Assembly: GCA_033807775.1 (NCBI GenBank)
Contig: CM066314.1
Coordinates: 36,133,001 to 36,197,000 of the forward strand
DNA: 64,000 nucleotides
Direction: 5' to 3'
Source of the DNA: Saussurea involucrata
Taxonomy: Eukaryota > Streptophyta > Magnoliopsida > Asterales > Asteraceae
The notes under the pieces were generated by a model. That model was not told the DNA's origin, searched no databases, and saw nothing but the letters and a program-made list of their open reading frames with translations. Within the stretch, counting starts at the first letter, position 1, and the number at the start of each line of letters is the position of its first letter. The translations under genes were made by a program, and so were the position numbers. Below, in pieces: positions 30,676-41,291 of this stretch.

Positions 30676-31489
30676 AGCCTTAGGTTCAATAGGGAAGTCC
30701 AAATATTTAGAGAAATAGAGAAGTGATCTTGGCCATTTATTCGGTCAAGATCGGTTATAATTGGTCAAACGTTGCGGCTTTGACTGGTCAAAAGTTGCGG
30801 CTGTTCCAAAAATGGAAGGGCAATTTTGTAACTTTTACAAAAAAAACACGGGCTGAGTTCATATATGAATCTGTGTGATTCACATATGAACTATACGTTC
30901 ATATATGAAACTTTGTAATTCACATATGAACTCTTTATAACTAATTCATATATGAATCTTGTGATTCATATATGAACCTTCGTATTTCATATATAAAACT
31001 AATTAACTGTAGGTTCATATATGAATCAGTTGAACCAATTAATTGATTCATATATGAATCTTTGTGTTCATATATGAACCTTTGTGATTCATATATGAAT
31101 TTTTTTAACTAATTCATATATGAACCTTTGTGTTCATATATGAATCTTTATGATTCATATATGAAATTTTTTTAACTACTTCTCATATGAACAAATTAAT
31201 TGATTCATATATTAATCACAAAGGTTCATATATGAATCAGTTAAAAAGAGTTTATATGTGAATTACAAAGGTTCATATATGAACGTATAGTTCATATGTG
31301 AATCACACAGATTCATATATGAACTTAGCCCGTGTTCTTTTTACGAAACTACCCCTCTATCTTGTGCATACCACGCGAGTAATTATCCGCTGCTTCTCGG
31401 TCAAAGTCGCCGATCTTGACCGAATAAATGACCAAAATCATTTTTTTATTTCTCTAAATATTTGGACTTCTCTATTGAACCCTTCCCTA
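30676..31489. mobile_element. TA-flanked foldback element M1 with TTCATATATGAA array
   Basis: Ends are long inverted repeats: TTCAATAGGGAAGTCCAAAT (from about 30685) against its complement at about 31459-31480, continuing through the 'TTTATTCGGTCAAGATCGG' block and the outer part of the array, about 250 bp per arm. Flanked on both sides by TA microsatellites (30653-30675 and 31489-31512). The middle holds 14 exact copies of the 12-bp palindrome TTCATATATGAA (30858-31323). Non-coding. The TA-microsatellite target resembles Micron (rice) and MuTAnT (Medicago) elements. Confidence 0.8.
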
Positions 31490-31726
31490 TATATATATAT
31501 ATATATATATATTGATGAAGAATATTGTGAGAAGAAAAGTTAAGGTGGGTAACAAGAAATCTCGATTTTTGATCACTTTTAATTTCAAACTCAGCTATGA
31601 ATCATGTTTAAAACGGGTAAGATCTCTTCTTACTATTCTCACCATAATTTTCATTTTCACCGAAATCCAACCATATATATGTAAAGGGCGTTGACAGATC
31701 TTATGGAATGTTTGATGCATATATAT

Positions 31727-32100
31727 AGAGGTTAAATCAAATGAGAACCACAAATATGTTACAAACTCATGAGAACCGATATAAAATTATTTTTTACATG
31801 ATATTTTTTCATCAAATGCTAGAATTTAAGATATTTTGTTTCACATATATTTGTTTCATAATATTATAGTTTCACATGGTTTTGTTTCACCATGTAAATA
31901 TTTTTTACGTGTATTTTTTAATTTCACTAGGTGAATCAAAAATGGAATTCTACATGTAATCTTTTCAGAAGGTGAACACGAACATATGTGAAACATTATC
32001 TTAAATCATAGGTTTTGATAAAAAAATCATGTACAAAATATTTTTATATTGGTTCTCACGTGTTTATAACATATTTGTGGTTCTCATTTGATTATCGTCC
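31727..32100. mobile_element. Foldback element M2
   Basis: AATCAAATGAGAACCACAAA at the left and its complement TTTGTGGTTCTCATTTGATT at the right; inner parts (TTTTTACATGATAT) also pair. TA-rich DNA on the left, element M3 directly on the right. The interior has several GTTTCAC repeats. A fragment of its right end survives in unit B at about 43585-43610. Confidence 0.7.
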
Positions 32101-32319
32101 TAGAGGGAGGATAATTTGAAACCCTCCAAAATATTGAAACTTGTGAAACCATCATCTTGACCCTTGATCTAACCAAATTATCTTCTAAAATTAAGCTTAG
32201 TGGATCGTTAGTTATGTCTCAAGTTGATCTCAACCGTTAAATATTTAATCAATGGTGATGTAGTGAGTTTCATTGGTTTCAACCTTTTAAAGGGTTTCAA
32301 ATTAAAGCACCTCTATCGT

Positions 32320-32321
<2 letters not shown>
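32101..32321. mobile_element. Foldback element M3
   Basis: TAATTTGAAACCCTCC near the left end pairs with AAGGGTTTCAAATTAAAG near the right end; both M2 and M3 finish with ATCGTCCTA. Followed by a long TA tract. Confidence 0.6.

Positions 32322-32364
<43 letters not shown>
32322..32364. repeat. TA microsatellite between M3 and M4
   Basis: (TA)n of about 21 units, continuing into (GA)n. Confidence 0.95.
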
Positions 32365-32386
<22 letters not shown>

Positions 32387-32695
32387 GAAGGTTCAAACGC
32401 GGAGCGTACCTATTTACGAGAAACGCGAGGAGCGCCTTTCATGTACTGGATCACATGTGATCCACTACTCCCGAAAAATCGGGTAGTGGACGACCTGGTT
32501 CGCGAGTCGCGTGGAAGTCGCCCGGATCACATGTGATTTTAGGCGTGAATCACATGTGATCCACTACATGGGCGGAAGCCCCCTGATCCGGTGTGAATCA
32601 CATGTGATTTTATACGTGAATCACTTGTGATTCAGTACATGGGGGTGCTCCTCGCGTTTTTTCTTAAATTGTTACGCTCCTCGTTTGAACCCGTC

Positions 32696-32697
<2 letters not shown>
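32365..32697. mobile_element. TA-flanked foldback element M4 with ATCACATGTGAT array
   Basis: Terminal repeats: GGTTCAAACGCGGAGCGTAC (left) against GTTACGCTCCTCGTTTGAAC (right). The interior has four exact copies of the palindrome ATCACATGTGAT and one variant. Left flank (TA)n(GA)n, right flank (TA)n. Confidence 0.8.
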
Positions 32698-32739
<42 letters not shown>

Positions 32740-32742
<3 letters not shown>

Positions 32743-32968
32743 CCCTTCTTTTGTTAACCACTCAATTAGTGTTAACCTTGTTAACTAATCTGGGCCATTA
32801 ATCATCAAAATCAATGGCTAAGATTAAAAGCATTTTTAATTCATAATTAAACTAAACCCACGGCTGAAGCATATATGCATAGGGGTATTATAGTCATTTA
32901 ATAAATCTTGATAAGGAAACAATTAAATCGAGAGCTACATTTAAGGACCTATAACTTATCTCTAATTG

Positions 32969-33004
<36 letters not shown>

Positions 33005-34348
33005 ATCTCGATTCAAAAGTAAATCACGCCGGAGAAGGCACTGCAGTAGGAGAAGCAGGGGCGGTCGTCGGACCTGGAGGAGGCAGCCGGACGAAGTGGA
33101 GGAAGGATGTCTTAGGTGGTGAAGTAGGGCGGCGGTTGCGTGAGAGAGCTTCGCCGGAGAGAGAGAAAGAGCGTCGCCTGAGAGAGAGAGAGAGATCTCC
33201 TGAGAGAGAGCGCCGCCAATGGAGCTTCGCCTGAAAGGAGCGCCGACCACACGGAGAAGAAGGTGGTGGCTGGCTGCTGGAGTATCGGAGAAGGCGAACT
33301 AGAGGTGGGATGCAGTTCGCCGGCGAGAAAGGTTGAGACCGGAGGTGGCTGCTGTGGTGGTGCGCCGGCAGTCGGCTGCCGGAGTAGGTCACCTGCGATG
33401 GTGGCTGTGATGGCGTCTAAGCCCTACCATCGCACAACATCAGAGAGAAAAAAACACTGTTCAACTGGGTTTTTTCATATATGCAATTTTAAGAGGTGCA
33501 TATATGCAATTATATGATGTGCATATATGCGGTTTTAAATGCATATATGCACTTTTTTGATCTTCATATATACAACTGATGTGCATATATGCACATACAC
33601 TGTGCATATGATTATTTGTCATGTTGGTTTGATCATTCTTATGGATACACGCTATTTTGTTTATGTGCATATATGCAAGTTTACATAGATTTATGGTTGT
33701 GCATATATGCAAGTTTACATAGATTTATGGTTTACACAGATTTATGGTTGTGCATATATGCAATTTCTCTTATATGCATGTTGTAGGTGTAAAATATGCA
33801 TATATGCAATTTTGACATGTGCATATATGCTTCAGATGTTAAGTGTAAATATATGCAACTTTGATATGTGCATATATGCAATTGAGAAATGATGCATATA
33901 TGTTTAGGGTGTAAAGTATGCATATATGCAATTTTGATATGTGCATATATGCCGCATGTGTAAAATTTAGATAATCCAGTTTTAATAAGTGCATATATGC
34001 ACATAACAAAATTGACACACCACTTTCTTCTTCAGATGAATGCATATTCGATTAGGAAATTACCAGTAAAAACGTGGAAAAAATGAGTGATTTTGATAAT
34101 ATCAAGAGAAAAAAGGATGAAGATAATCATTAATATTAAAAAAAATATATATAATAATAACTACCAATATTAGATGACATGAAATTAGGAATGTAAACTT
34201 ACTTGAAATAATAAAATGTTAATCTTCCAAAAATGCCCCTACAGAAATTGGCCCTCCATTAGTAAAACCAACCATTTCTCTTGATTTCTATTGGTTGAGA
34301 CAAGTTAATAAGGTTAATACTAATTGGATGGTTAACAAAAGAAGAGGA

Positions 34349-34350
<2 letters not shown>
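32740..34350. mobile_element. TA-flanked foldback element M5 with TGCATATATGCA array
   Basis: Left CTTCTTTTGTTAACCACTCA pairs with TGGTTAACAAAAGAAGAGGA at the right, about 50 bp per arm with mismatches. The interior has a (CT)n tract (32971-33001), a GC-rich non-repetitive block (33030-33420), and ten exact copies of the palindrome TGCATATATGCA plus variants (33497-34001). No protein feature is supported in the GC-rich block, though both strands have open frames there. Confidence 0.8.

Positions 34351-34392
<42 letters not shown>
34351..34392. repeat. TA microsatellite upstream of the DnaJ gene, copy A
   Basis: (TA)n of about 21 units, flanked symmetrically by AGAGGACC and GGTCCTCT. Confidence 0.95.
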
Positions 34393-34394
<2 letters not shown>

Positions 34395-34761
34395 TCCTCT
34401 TGCATGCAGCGGCGTCGATATTAACCATGGAGGAAACACGTTTTCGTCTTCACATTGTTATTAGTCTCTTAATTTACCATTGAGCTTCTCGCCCTTGTCT
34501 TTACAACCCTACATATATGTATATATGGTCCTTCTAGAAATTCCAAACCACACCTTAACAAGCTTATGCTCTATGCATAATTACTTGTACTTTTGAACCA
34601 GTCCTCACCATTAATTTACTTCTATATATTCCAAACCTACCTTTGTCTTTATATACAAACATACATATATATACACATACTATATGAGATATATATCCAC
34701 ATATACATATCTATATCCTCCATAAATTCCTGGTTCCAACAGTACTATAGTAATTAACTAA

Positions 34762-35259
34762 ATGCTAAAATCACATGAGATTCCCATGGTCAATAATAAT
34801 TCTTTGTGTTTTTTCTCCAACATCCCATGTGTCAAGCCCAAGCCCTTGTTCACAGTTACATGCTGCAGATCTTCAGCATCTGCATCCCATGGTTCAGGCT
34901 CCAACTTTTACAAAGTGCTTTGTTTGAGCTCCAAGAATGCAGGAATCGAAGAGATCAAAACGGCTTATAGGACACTAGCTCTCAAGTACCATCCTGATGT
35001 TTGTGATGATGAAGATGCCACCAAAACGTTTGTTTTGTTGCACACAGCATACACCACACTCATGGATCCCGTGTTGCGTGAAGACTACGATTGCACGCTG
35101 GTCGCGTGTCGCGATCAACTTGGTCATGTTGGAGAGAGGAGGAGGTGGGAGGTTCAGATTATGGAGCTTAACAAGAGGTGTAGTACTCCTACCTATTATG
35201 GTCAGGAAGGATCATGGGGAAGTAGGATGAGGTATGTTAACAAACACACAAATTTATAA
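34762..35259 (+). CDS. Small J-domain (DnaJ/HSP40) protein, copy A, 165 aa
   Basis: Single-exon gene. Residues 1-47 are Ser/Lys/Cys-rich with almost no acidic residues, compatible with a chloroplast transit peptide. The J-domain spans about 49-115 (NFYKVLCLSSKNAGIEEIKT) with the catalytic HPD loop at 77-79 (ALKYHPDVCDD). There is no G/F region or zinc domain, so it is a type III J-protein of the small chloroplast J11/J20-like class. Such proteins stimulate the ATPase of an Hsp70 partner. Length matches that class. Shared with copy B from 34401 (361 bp before the ATG) onward, so both copies have the same proximal promoter; DNA further upstream differs. The copies differ at residue 148 (Gln here, Lys in copy B). 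Confidence 0.9.
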   Translation: MLKSHEIPMVNNNSLCFFSNIPCVKPKPLFTVTCCRSSASASHGSGSNFYKVLCLSSKNAGIEEIKTAYRTLALKYHPDVCDDEDATKTFVLLHTAYTTLMDPVLREDYDCTLVACRDQLGHVGERRRWEVQIMELNKRCSTPTYYGQEGSWGSRMRYVNKHTNL

Positions 35260-36584
35260 AATAAGGACCTAATGTTCACAAGATTATTTTTATATACATC
35301 GATCGCGCCTTTGTCTATGGTTTAATTGTGTATTAATTTCCAGTTTTCATATGTTTGTAATGTTGATTTACTGAAGGGTTTTAATTGATTTTTTTTATTC
35401 GTTAATTAATTAACATGCATGATCGATCAATCTTATATGGCCTCGGGCGTGTAATTCCGTTTGTAATTAAGAGGATAAGGCCATTCGTATCCCTACAAGA
35501 CAACTTTTTTTACAGTGTCAAATTAGCTTTGCAATAACATATTCTACATCCATGCAAGACCAAACTCGTTTCTAAAGTGATTCCTATTGTCACATCATCA
35601 ACTACTTTATGTTTTATTTACTTATTTTAATAATTTAATATCACAAAAATACTAAACATAATTTGTTTATTATATAAATAATTGATTAATTATAATATAA
35701 ATAATAAATTAATTATAAAATATAGATAACTAAAATTTTAATTTTTGTTTTCTTTTACTATGTTTTATGTAAATATAATTCAATTAACGAATAAAATGAA
35801 TAAAACGCATGCATATATTGAAAGCATGCATGCAACGTTTATTAAAATACAAATATTACACTAAATCATTCTGTTTCAAAATTTGTTGGGTGATATGAAC
35901 ATATTCTAAACACGCGTCAAAGTGAGCTGAATGAAGAGGATAAGAAAAATAGAGCAATATAGTTATATGAAAAGGTCAATGGAAATTCGGTTTTATGCAT
36001 GCTTGGATGGTATTGCGTGTCGATCTCTGAGTCAATTTCAACTCCTCGTCCAGCAGGAAGAAAACTTTCAGGAATAGGTTGATTTTTTTATTCGTTAATT
36101 AATTAATATGCATGATCGATCAATCTTATATTGGCTCGGGCGTGTAACTCCGTTTGTAATTAAGAGGATAAGATCATTCGTATCCCTACAAGACAAAGCT
36201 TTTTTTTAAAGTGTTAAATTAGCTTTGCAATAACATATTCTACATCCATGCAAGACCAAACTCGTTTCTAAAGTGGTTCCTATTGTCACATCATCAACTA
36301 CTTTATGTTTTATTTACTTATTTTAATAATTTAATATCACAAAAATACTAAATATAATTTGTTTATTATATAAATAATTGATTAATTATAATATAAATAT
36401 TTGTTTTCTTTTACTATGTTTTATGTAAATATAATTCAATTAACCAATAAAATGAATAAAACGCATGCATATATTGAAAACATGCATGCAACGTTTATTA
36501 AAATACAAATATTACATTAAATCATTCTGTTTCAAAATTTGTTGGGTGATATGAACATATTCTAAACATGCGTCAAAGTGGGCT
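35260..36584. other. DnaJ 3' region and AT-rich spacer with internal duplication
   Basis: Downstream of the DnaJ stop, AT-rich DNA without genes. Two tandem copies of a ~690-785-bp segment fill 35388-36862 (separate entries). Confidence 0.7.
35388..36077. repeat. Internal tandem duplication, first copy
   Basis: Begins GATTTTTTTTATTCGTTAAT and runs to GGAATAGGTT. Lacks about 115 bp relative to the second copy, between GGTATTGCG and TGTCGATCTC. Unit B has only one such segment, with the same deletion. Confidence 0.85.
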
Positions 36585-36862
36585 GAATGAATAGGATAAG
36601 AAAAATAGAGCAATATAATTATATGAAAAGGTCAATGGAAATTCGGTTTTATGCATGCTTGGATGGTATTGCGTAATGAAGAAAAATGGTGCACTCTTCA
36701 TGAGAGATTGGATGGCGCTCATAAAGATATGGGGCCGAAAAGGACTAAAAATAGCACGTCTGGTCAATATACCTCGTCGTCTTCAAATACAAATGTGTCG
36801 ATCTCTGAGTCAATTTCAACTCCTCGTCCAGGAAGAAAAACTTTCAGGAATAGGTTGACTTT
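36078..36862. repeat. Internal tandem duplication, second copy
   Basis: Repeats the previous segment with scattered changes and a 32-bp deletion around 36400; retains the NAM/ORF2-like coding piece missing from the first copy. Confidence 0.85.
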
Positions 36863-37245
36863 TTTTCATTTTGGTTATGGAAAGTGAAAGTTCTTTCGTT
36901 TAGTACGAGATCGCCGCATCGTCAATAAAAGAAAAGGGTCCTCGCGTTGGACTTAGTGGGAAAGGAAAAGGTAAGCAAAAATCTTTGTCATCCAAATCTG
37001 TTGAAAGTATGCATCTAGCGGAAACACAATTTAATATTGACAAGGAAAAAATAGACACAATAACAAATTCACGGACATTGTGCAAGAACGAGAAAGCAAG
37101 AAAGAAGAACATGAGAAAAAAAAGAACATCGAAAACAAAAATTGGCATTGATGGAAATGGATACATCAACAATGACTCTGGCACAACGAAGTTTGTACGA
37201 AAAACAAATTCACATGCTTTTAAACGAAAGATGATGTTTGTGTAA
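36585..37245 (+). pseudogene. Decayed Harbinger ORF2-like (NAM-associated domain) gene
   Basis: Pieces in different frames: YEKVNGNSVL-like text, then WCTLHERLDGAHKDMGPKRT followed by NSTSGQYTSSSSNTNVSIS, then KGPRVGLSGKGKGKQKSLS and a Lys-rich tail (ARKKNMRKKRTSKTK). This order, a tryptophan-containing helix, 'PKRTKNSTSG', then GKGK-type basic stretches, is typical of the ORF2/NAM-associated proteins of plant PIF/Harbinger elements. At least two frameshifts and a stop break it. It is on the plus strand 31 kb from transposase copy A, so it is probably from a separate element. Confidence 0.5.
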
Positions 37246-37740
37246 CTTTATCTATTAGTATTTGTATTTTTGTAATTTCGTAATTTTTTATATTAATGTA
37301 TTTTTATTTTAGTAGTTTAAATAAAAAACATTTCATAAAAAATGTCATTTATTTAAAATAAGTTGTGGATATAAATTTTAATAAAAAAATAGTGTTCAAA
37401 TAAATTAATAAATTAATTAAATTTAATAAACATATTAATAACTAATTTTTAAACAAATTAATAAAATAATTAAATTAAACAAAAATGTATTTGTTTTATA
37501 CATGTGACATCTTGAAAGGTCTTTCTAAATTAACAAGAGTTTTCTATTTAGCAAGCCTTTGCTATCTATATGACATTGTCATGTCATCTTGCAAGGCCTT
37601 GTAGAATATGGTTGTGAATACTCTAACACTACTTTTTCCAAATCTTATATGTCATATATTTTAGTTGAAAAGAAGACATAATAAACAAATCATGTAAATT
37701 AATCCAATAGAACTATGTATATATCTATAGTTATATATAG
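37246..37740. other. AT-rich spacer
   Basis: Matches unit B 45700-46168. No gene. Contains AATTTAATAAACATATTA-type AT repeats. Confidence 0.6.
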
Positions 37741-39320
37741 GTTTAAATAAGAAATGTTAAGTGTATGAGAAATAAAGAAATTATCCTAGTCTTTCATATG
37801 GTTAAGATTGGATTTGACTGACAATGTTTTCTTTTCACGATTATTTTCCACTTCCTTTTTATAGATATCAAAATTTAGAATCAATTATTATTTTATTTTT
37901 ATTCAGTCTTAATTATACGATGTAATTTATATGTAATAATAAGATATTTTGATTTTCATTAATTGATAATAATCTTTTATATTTCGTTAGTTGATTGTAT
38001 TATTAATTTAATTTCACTCGTTTACTTTCTCACATATACACTATCTAATGGCAACACACGTATATACTAATTAAGCATACATTTTTTTTAAATATATTTG
38101 AGTTACTTTAAATAATAAAAACATCACACGGAAAAGAAAATATAGTAAGTATAAAGATATTGTAATTAAAACATCACATGGAAACACCAAAATTTTATTT
38201 CACACAATGAAATAATACAATGTCGTTAAAGTTAAACAGATTTAGTGTTTTTGAGATTGTGAAAACAAAACAAAGTTGACGTAAAATGTGATGTGAAATG
38301 TGATGTGAAAGTGAAACACTAAAGTGTTCTTTCACATTGTGAAACACTAAAGTGTGAAAGTGAAACACTAAAGTGTTCTTTCACATTGTGAAACAATATA
38401 ATGTCAGCTAAAGTGATTCAATAAACTGTTGTTTTACAAGATGAAACAATGTAGTGTTGTTTCACAATTTGAAAACAAAAGGCAATGTTGACGTGAAATA
38501 TGATGTGAAACACTAAAGTATTGTTTCATATTGTGATGAACCAATGTAGTGTAGTTTCACGTGATGAACCAATGTAGTGTTCTTTCATATTGTGAAACAA
38601 TAGAATATCGCTAAAGTGAAACAATTGTTTCAGAAGGTGAAACAATGTAATGTTGTTTCACAATTTGAGACAAAACAAAAGTTGACGTGAAATGTGATGT
38701 GAAACACTAAAGTGTTGGTTCATATTGTGAAAGAACACAATGTTGCTAATGTGAAACAATGTAGTGTTGTTTCACATGGTGAAACAAGGTAGTGCAGTTT
38801 CACATGGTGAAACAATACAATGTTGCTTATGTAAAACAATCTAGTATTGTTTCACAATGTGTAAAACAACCAAAATGACGTGAAATGTTATGTGGAGTAC
38901 TAAAAGGTTGTTTCACAAGGTGAAACAACATACGAGTTAAATCACTTTTATCGTTTCATGTAAAAATTGCAATTGTATATTCAATACAATGTAAAAAAAA
39001 CATAATGATACTCATGTCAAATTAAAGAAAATAAGATGTTCGTTTTTTATATAGTTTTATGATTTAAAATTTTATTTGTAATTAATATAATCATGATTTT
39101 AAAAGGAGATGGTGTTTAATTTAACTTATATAATTTCAGTAAGAGATAGAAAGAGATTGTATTTACTTTTATGTCTTTTTAAGAGTTATGTTTCTATGTA
39201 AATGACATCATATATGCAACATGTTACCCCTCAGCTCTCACGATTGATTAATCTTGATTGTGGTTGAGATTGGTTCTTATGGTATTCAACGTTTTTATAG
39301 TTCTCACTTGATTTAACCAG
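37741..39320. mobile_element. TA-flanked element M6 with TTTCACA/TGTGAAA array
   Basis: Starts after TATATATAG with GTTTAAATAAG and ends ACTTGATTTAACCAG before TATATATA; the ends pair only weakly. 38200-38945 is filled with alternating TTTCACA and TGTGAAA half-sites, often as GTTTCACATTGTGAAAC-like palindromes, and AATGTAGTGTTG spacers. Present in unit B too, so it predates the duplication. Confidence 0.65.
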
Positions 39321-39834
39321 TATATATATATAACACTTTCTCCATACTTCCTCATTTAATATGTATATATATAGAGAGAGAGGGAGAGAGGATCAAACGA
39401 GAACAATAACTATTTAAAAAAACAGAAGAACGAACAAAATCATTAGTGATTTTACATATATAATCAAGTTAAGTACTATAATCATTTATTGATGAGAACT
39501 AAATGGATTCCTTTTGACCTTCCAAATATCACTTTAACCACCGACAGTTTTTTCATTCATTTCTTGATGTTTTTTTTATGAAATTTGTAGTTTCATAGGT
39601 TTTTTTTCATTCTTATGAAACTGTTTCGTATAATTTCGTTTTCACCTATAAAACTACAAATTTCATAAAAAAATGCATCAATAAATGAATGATATGAAAC
39701 AATTTCATCAAAATAAACAATTCTATAAAAAAATTATCAAAAAAACCTATGAAATCAAGGGTTTACACGGTTTACACGAAAATGATGGTTTACAATTTAT
39801 TATCCATCTATATATATATACATATATATATGTA
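39321..39834. mobile_element. TA/GA-flanked segment M7 with a strong hairpin
   Basis: Begins TATATATAGAGAGAGAGGGAG at about 39362 like M4 and M8. AAATTTGTAGTTTCATAGGT (about 39580) pairs with ACCTATAAAACTACAAATTT (about 39645), a stem of over 40 bp with neighbours. Terminal repeats are not clear. Confidence 0.45.
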
Positions 39835-40146
39835 TAGAGAGAGAGGGAGGTTCAAGGAAAAACCTCAAATAAATGAAAAACTAAAAAACACCTTATCGAC
39901 CGTTATATTAGATGATCTGATGAATGTGATTAAACAGGCGGTTACAACAATATTAATTAACTTAAAAAAACCTCACCCCTCTATTTTTTATTCGAAAAAG
40001 ACGAAAAATAAACAATTTTTGAACGAAATAAATTACACCAAATAAACGACTATATTTTTCTCGTTAATTTGACATCCATATTGATATACTTTTTCATCCG
40101 TTTTTTCGTGGTTTTCTATTTATTTTGGGTTTTTCCTTGAACCTGA

Positions 40147-40149
<3 letters not shown>
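39835..40149. mobile_element. TA-flanked foldback element M8
   Basis: GAGGTTCAAGGAAAAACCTC (about 39847) pairs with GGGTTTTTCCTTGAACCTGA (about 40128-40147). Left flank (TA)n(GA)n, right flank a 50-bp TA tract that is also the border of the large duplication. Confidence 0.75.

Positions 40150-40198
<49 letters not shown>
40149..40198. repeat. TA microsatellite at the unit A/unit B border
   Basis: (TA)n of about 24 units. To its right unit B begins with TATAATTTGGTTGATTAAAT, identical to 3886 onward. Confidence 0.95.
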
Positions 40199-40200
<2 letters not shown>

Positions 40201-40999
40201 TATAATTTGGTTGATTAAATAAAATAATATAAGGTTTTGGCTGTTATGACGTGGTTATGGCCTTTGCTGTCATCCCGCTTCATGCTTCATGCTTCATGCT
40301 GAAGTGGTTGCAAACTGCAGTTTTATGTTGTTATTATTTTGTCTCTTAAATTTTAATTAAACGTAGTGATTCAGGAATTTAATTCATATATATTTTTAAC
40401 AAATTAATTACTTAAAGATGAGACATTCTAGTTTATTTTAAGTATGAAGGACAAAAATATCAATAAATTATGAACTATACAAATGGAAAGAATAATGAAT
40501 TATATGAAGAAAAAAAAAAACAATGAACCGTAAACCCCATGGACAATAACCTTAATCTCGAAAGAACATAGATGAAAATAGCAATTTTTAATGTATACAA
40601 AGGTTTGAAGGACCATGTCTAGGATTGTGAGAGCATCCACAAGGATTTCATATAGATTTCATATGTATTGCAAATGTGTCACATATGATTTCTATTTTAG
40701 AAATTATGGTGGTTGTAAGTATGATTGCTAAATTAGAAATTGGTTTTTGATAATTGCAAATGTAAAATCAGTACTTTTTGTTAGTATAAGAAATTGTAGG
40801 GAATAATTTCTAAATTAGAAATTGTTTTATGTCTAATCATGTTTTGTGATGTTTTGTAGAGTATGTTTATGAAAAAATGTATGAATAATTTTTATTTGTT
40901 AATAAATATTAAAAAATGCAAAATATAATTTATATTAAAATACAATAAAATAAATTACATATTAAAAAAATACAAATTTAACACATAAAAATACATATT

Positions 41000-41270
41000 T
41001 GTTCGTTTAGAAGTTCTTTAAGTTGATGTTCGTACAATCTCCGTTGTGGTTCGCTAATTGTTGTGGGATCCATTTCCATCAACTTCGTGATCATTTTCCG
41101 ATTTTCTCGTTTGTTCTTATGTTTTCCTGTTTCCACAAATGATTTATGAAATCTCTCATCACCTGAATTTTTTCTTTTTCAATATTTAGGCGTTCTAACA
41201 TTGTCACTTGTTTGTTTTCGATAGAACCTATTGAAAAAGGTTTTTTTTACCTTTATCCTTCGAGGCATTC
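41000..41270 (-). pseudogene. Remnant of Harbinger ORF2, copy B
   Basis: Same minus-strand fragments as copy A (ENKQVTMLERLNIEKEK, LMEMDPTTISEPQRRLYEH) with the same kind of breaks. Lacks the N-terminal DNA-binding region, so it could not support transposition. Confidence 0.55.
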
Positions 41271-41291
41271 TTTCCCAACGGTGTAAAAACT

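Larger units (their letters stand above)
3886..40198. repeat. Unit A of a large tandem segmental duplication
   Basis: The order Harbinger element, 'aaatggctgttagatgg' flank, hAT right end, (TA)n, DnaJ gene, decayed ORF2, foldback region appears here and again, in the same direction, from 40199. The left borders of both units fall in TA microsatellites (3880s and 40149-40198). Matching blocks: 3886-5878 with 40201-42189; 22180-22411 with 42636-42869; 24758-25200 with 42870-43315; about 25832-26000 with 43325-43530; 34401-38220 with 43644-52350. The offset falls from about 36.3 kb at the left to about 9.2 kb at the DnaJ gene because unit A carries insertions that unit B lacks. Confidence 0.85.

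Noticed and set aside
30858..31323. Regularly repeated 12-bp palindrome, CRISPR-like at first sight
   Set aside because: Plant nuclear context, irregular spacing, spacers not of constant length, and the array lies in a foldback transposon.
32894..33517. Ser/Arg/Gly-rich ORFs on both strands in element M5
   Set aside because: They arise from (CT)n/(GA)n and GC-rich low-complexity DNA; no start context or domain supports a gene.
33461..34045. Cys/His/Met/Tyr-rich ORFs (AYMH-type repeats)
   Set aside because: Direct translation of the TGCATATATGCA array; not a protein gene.
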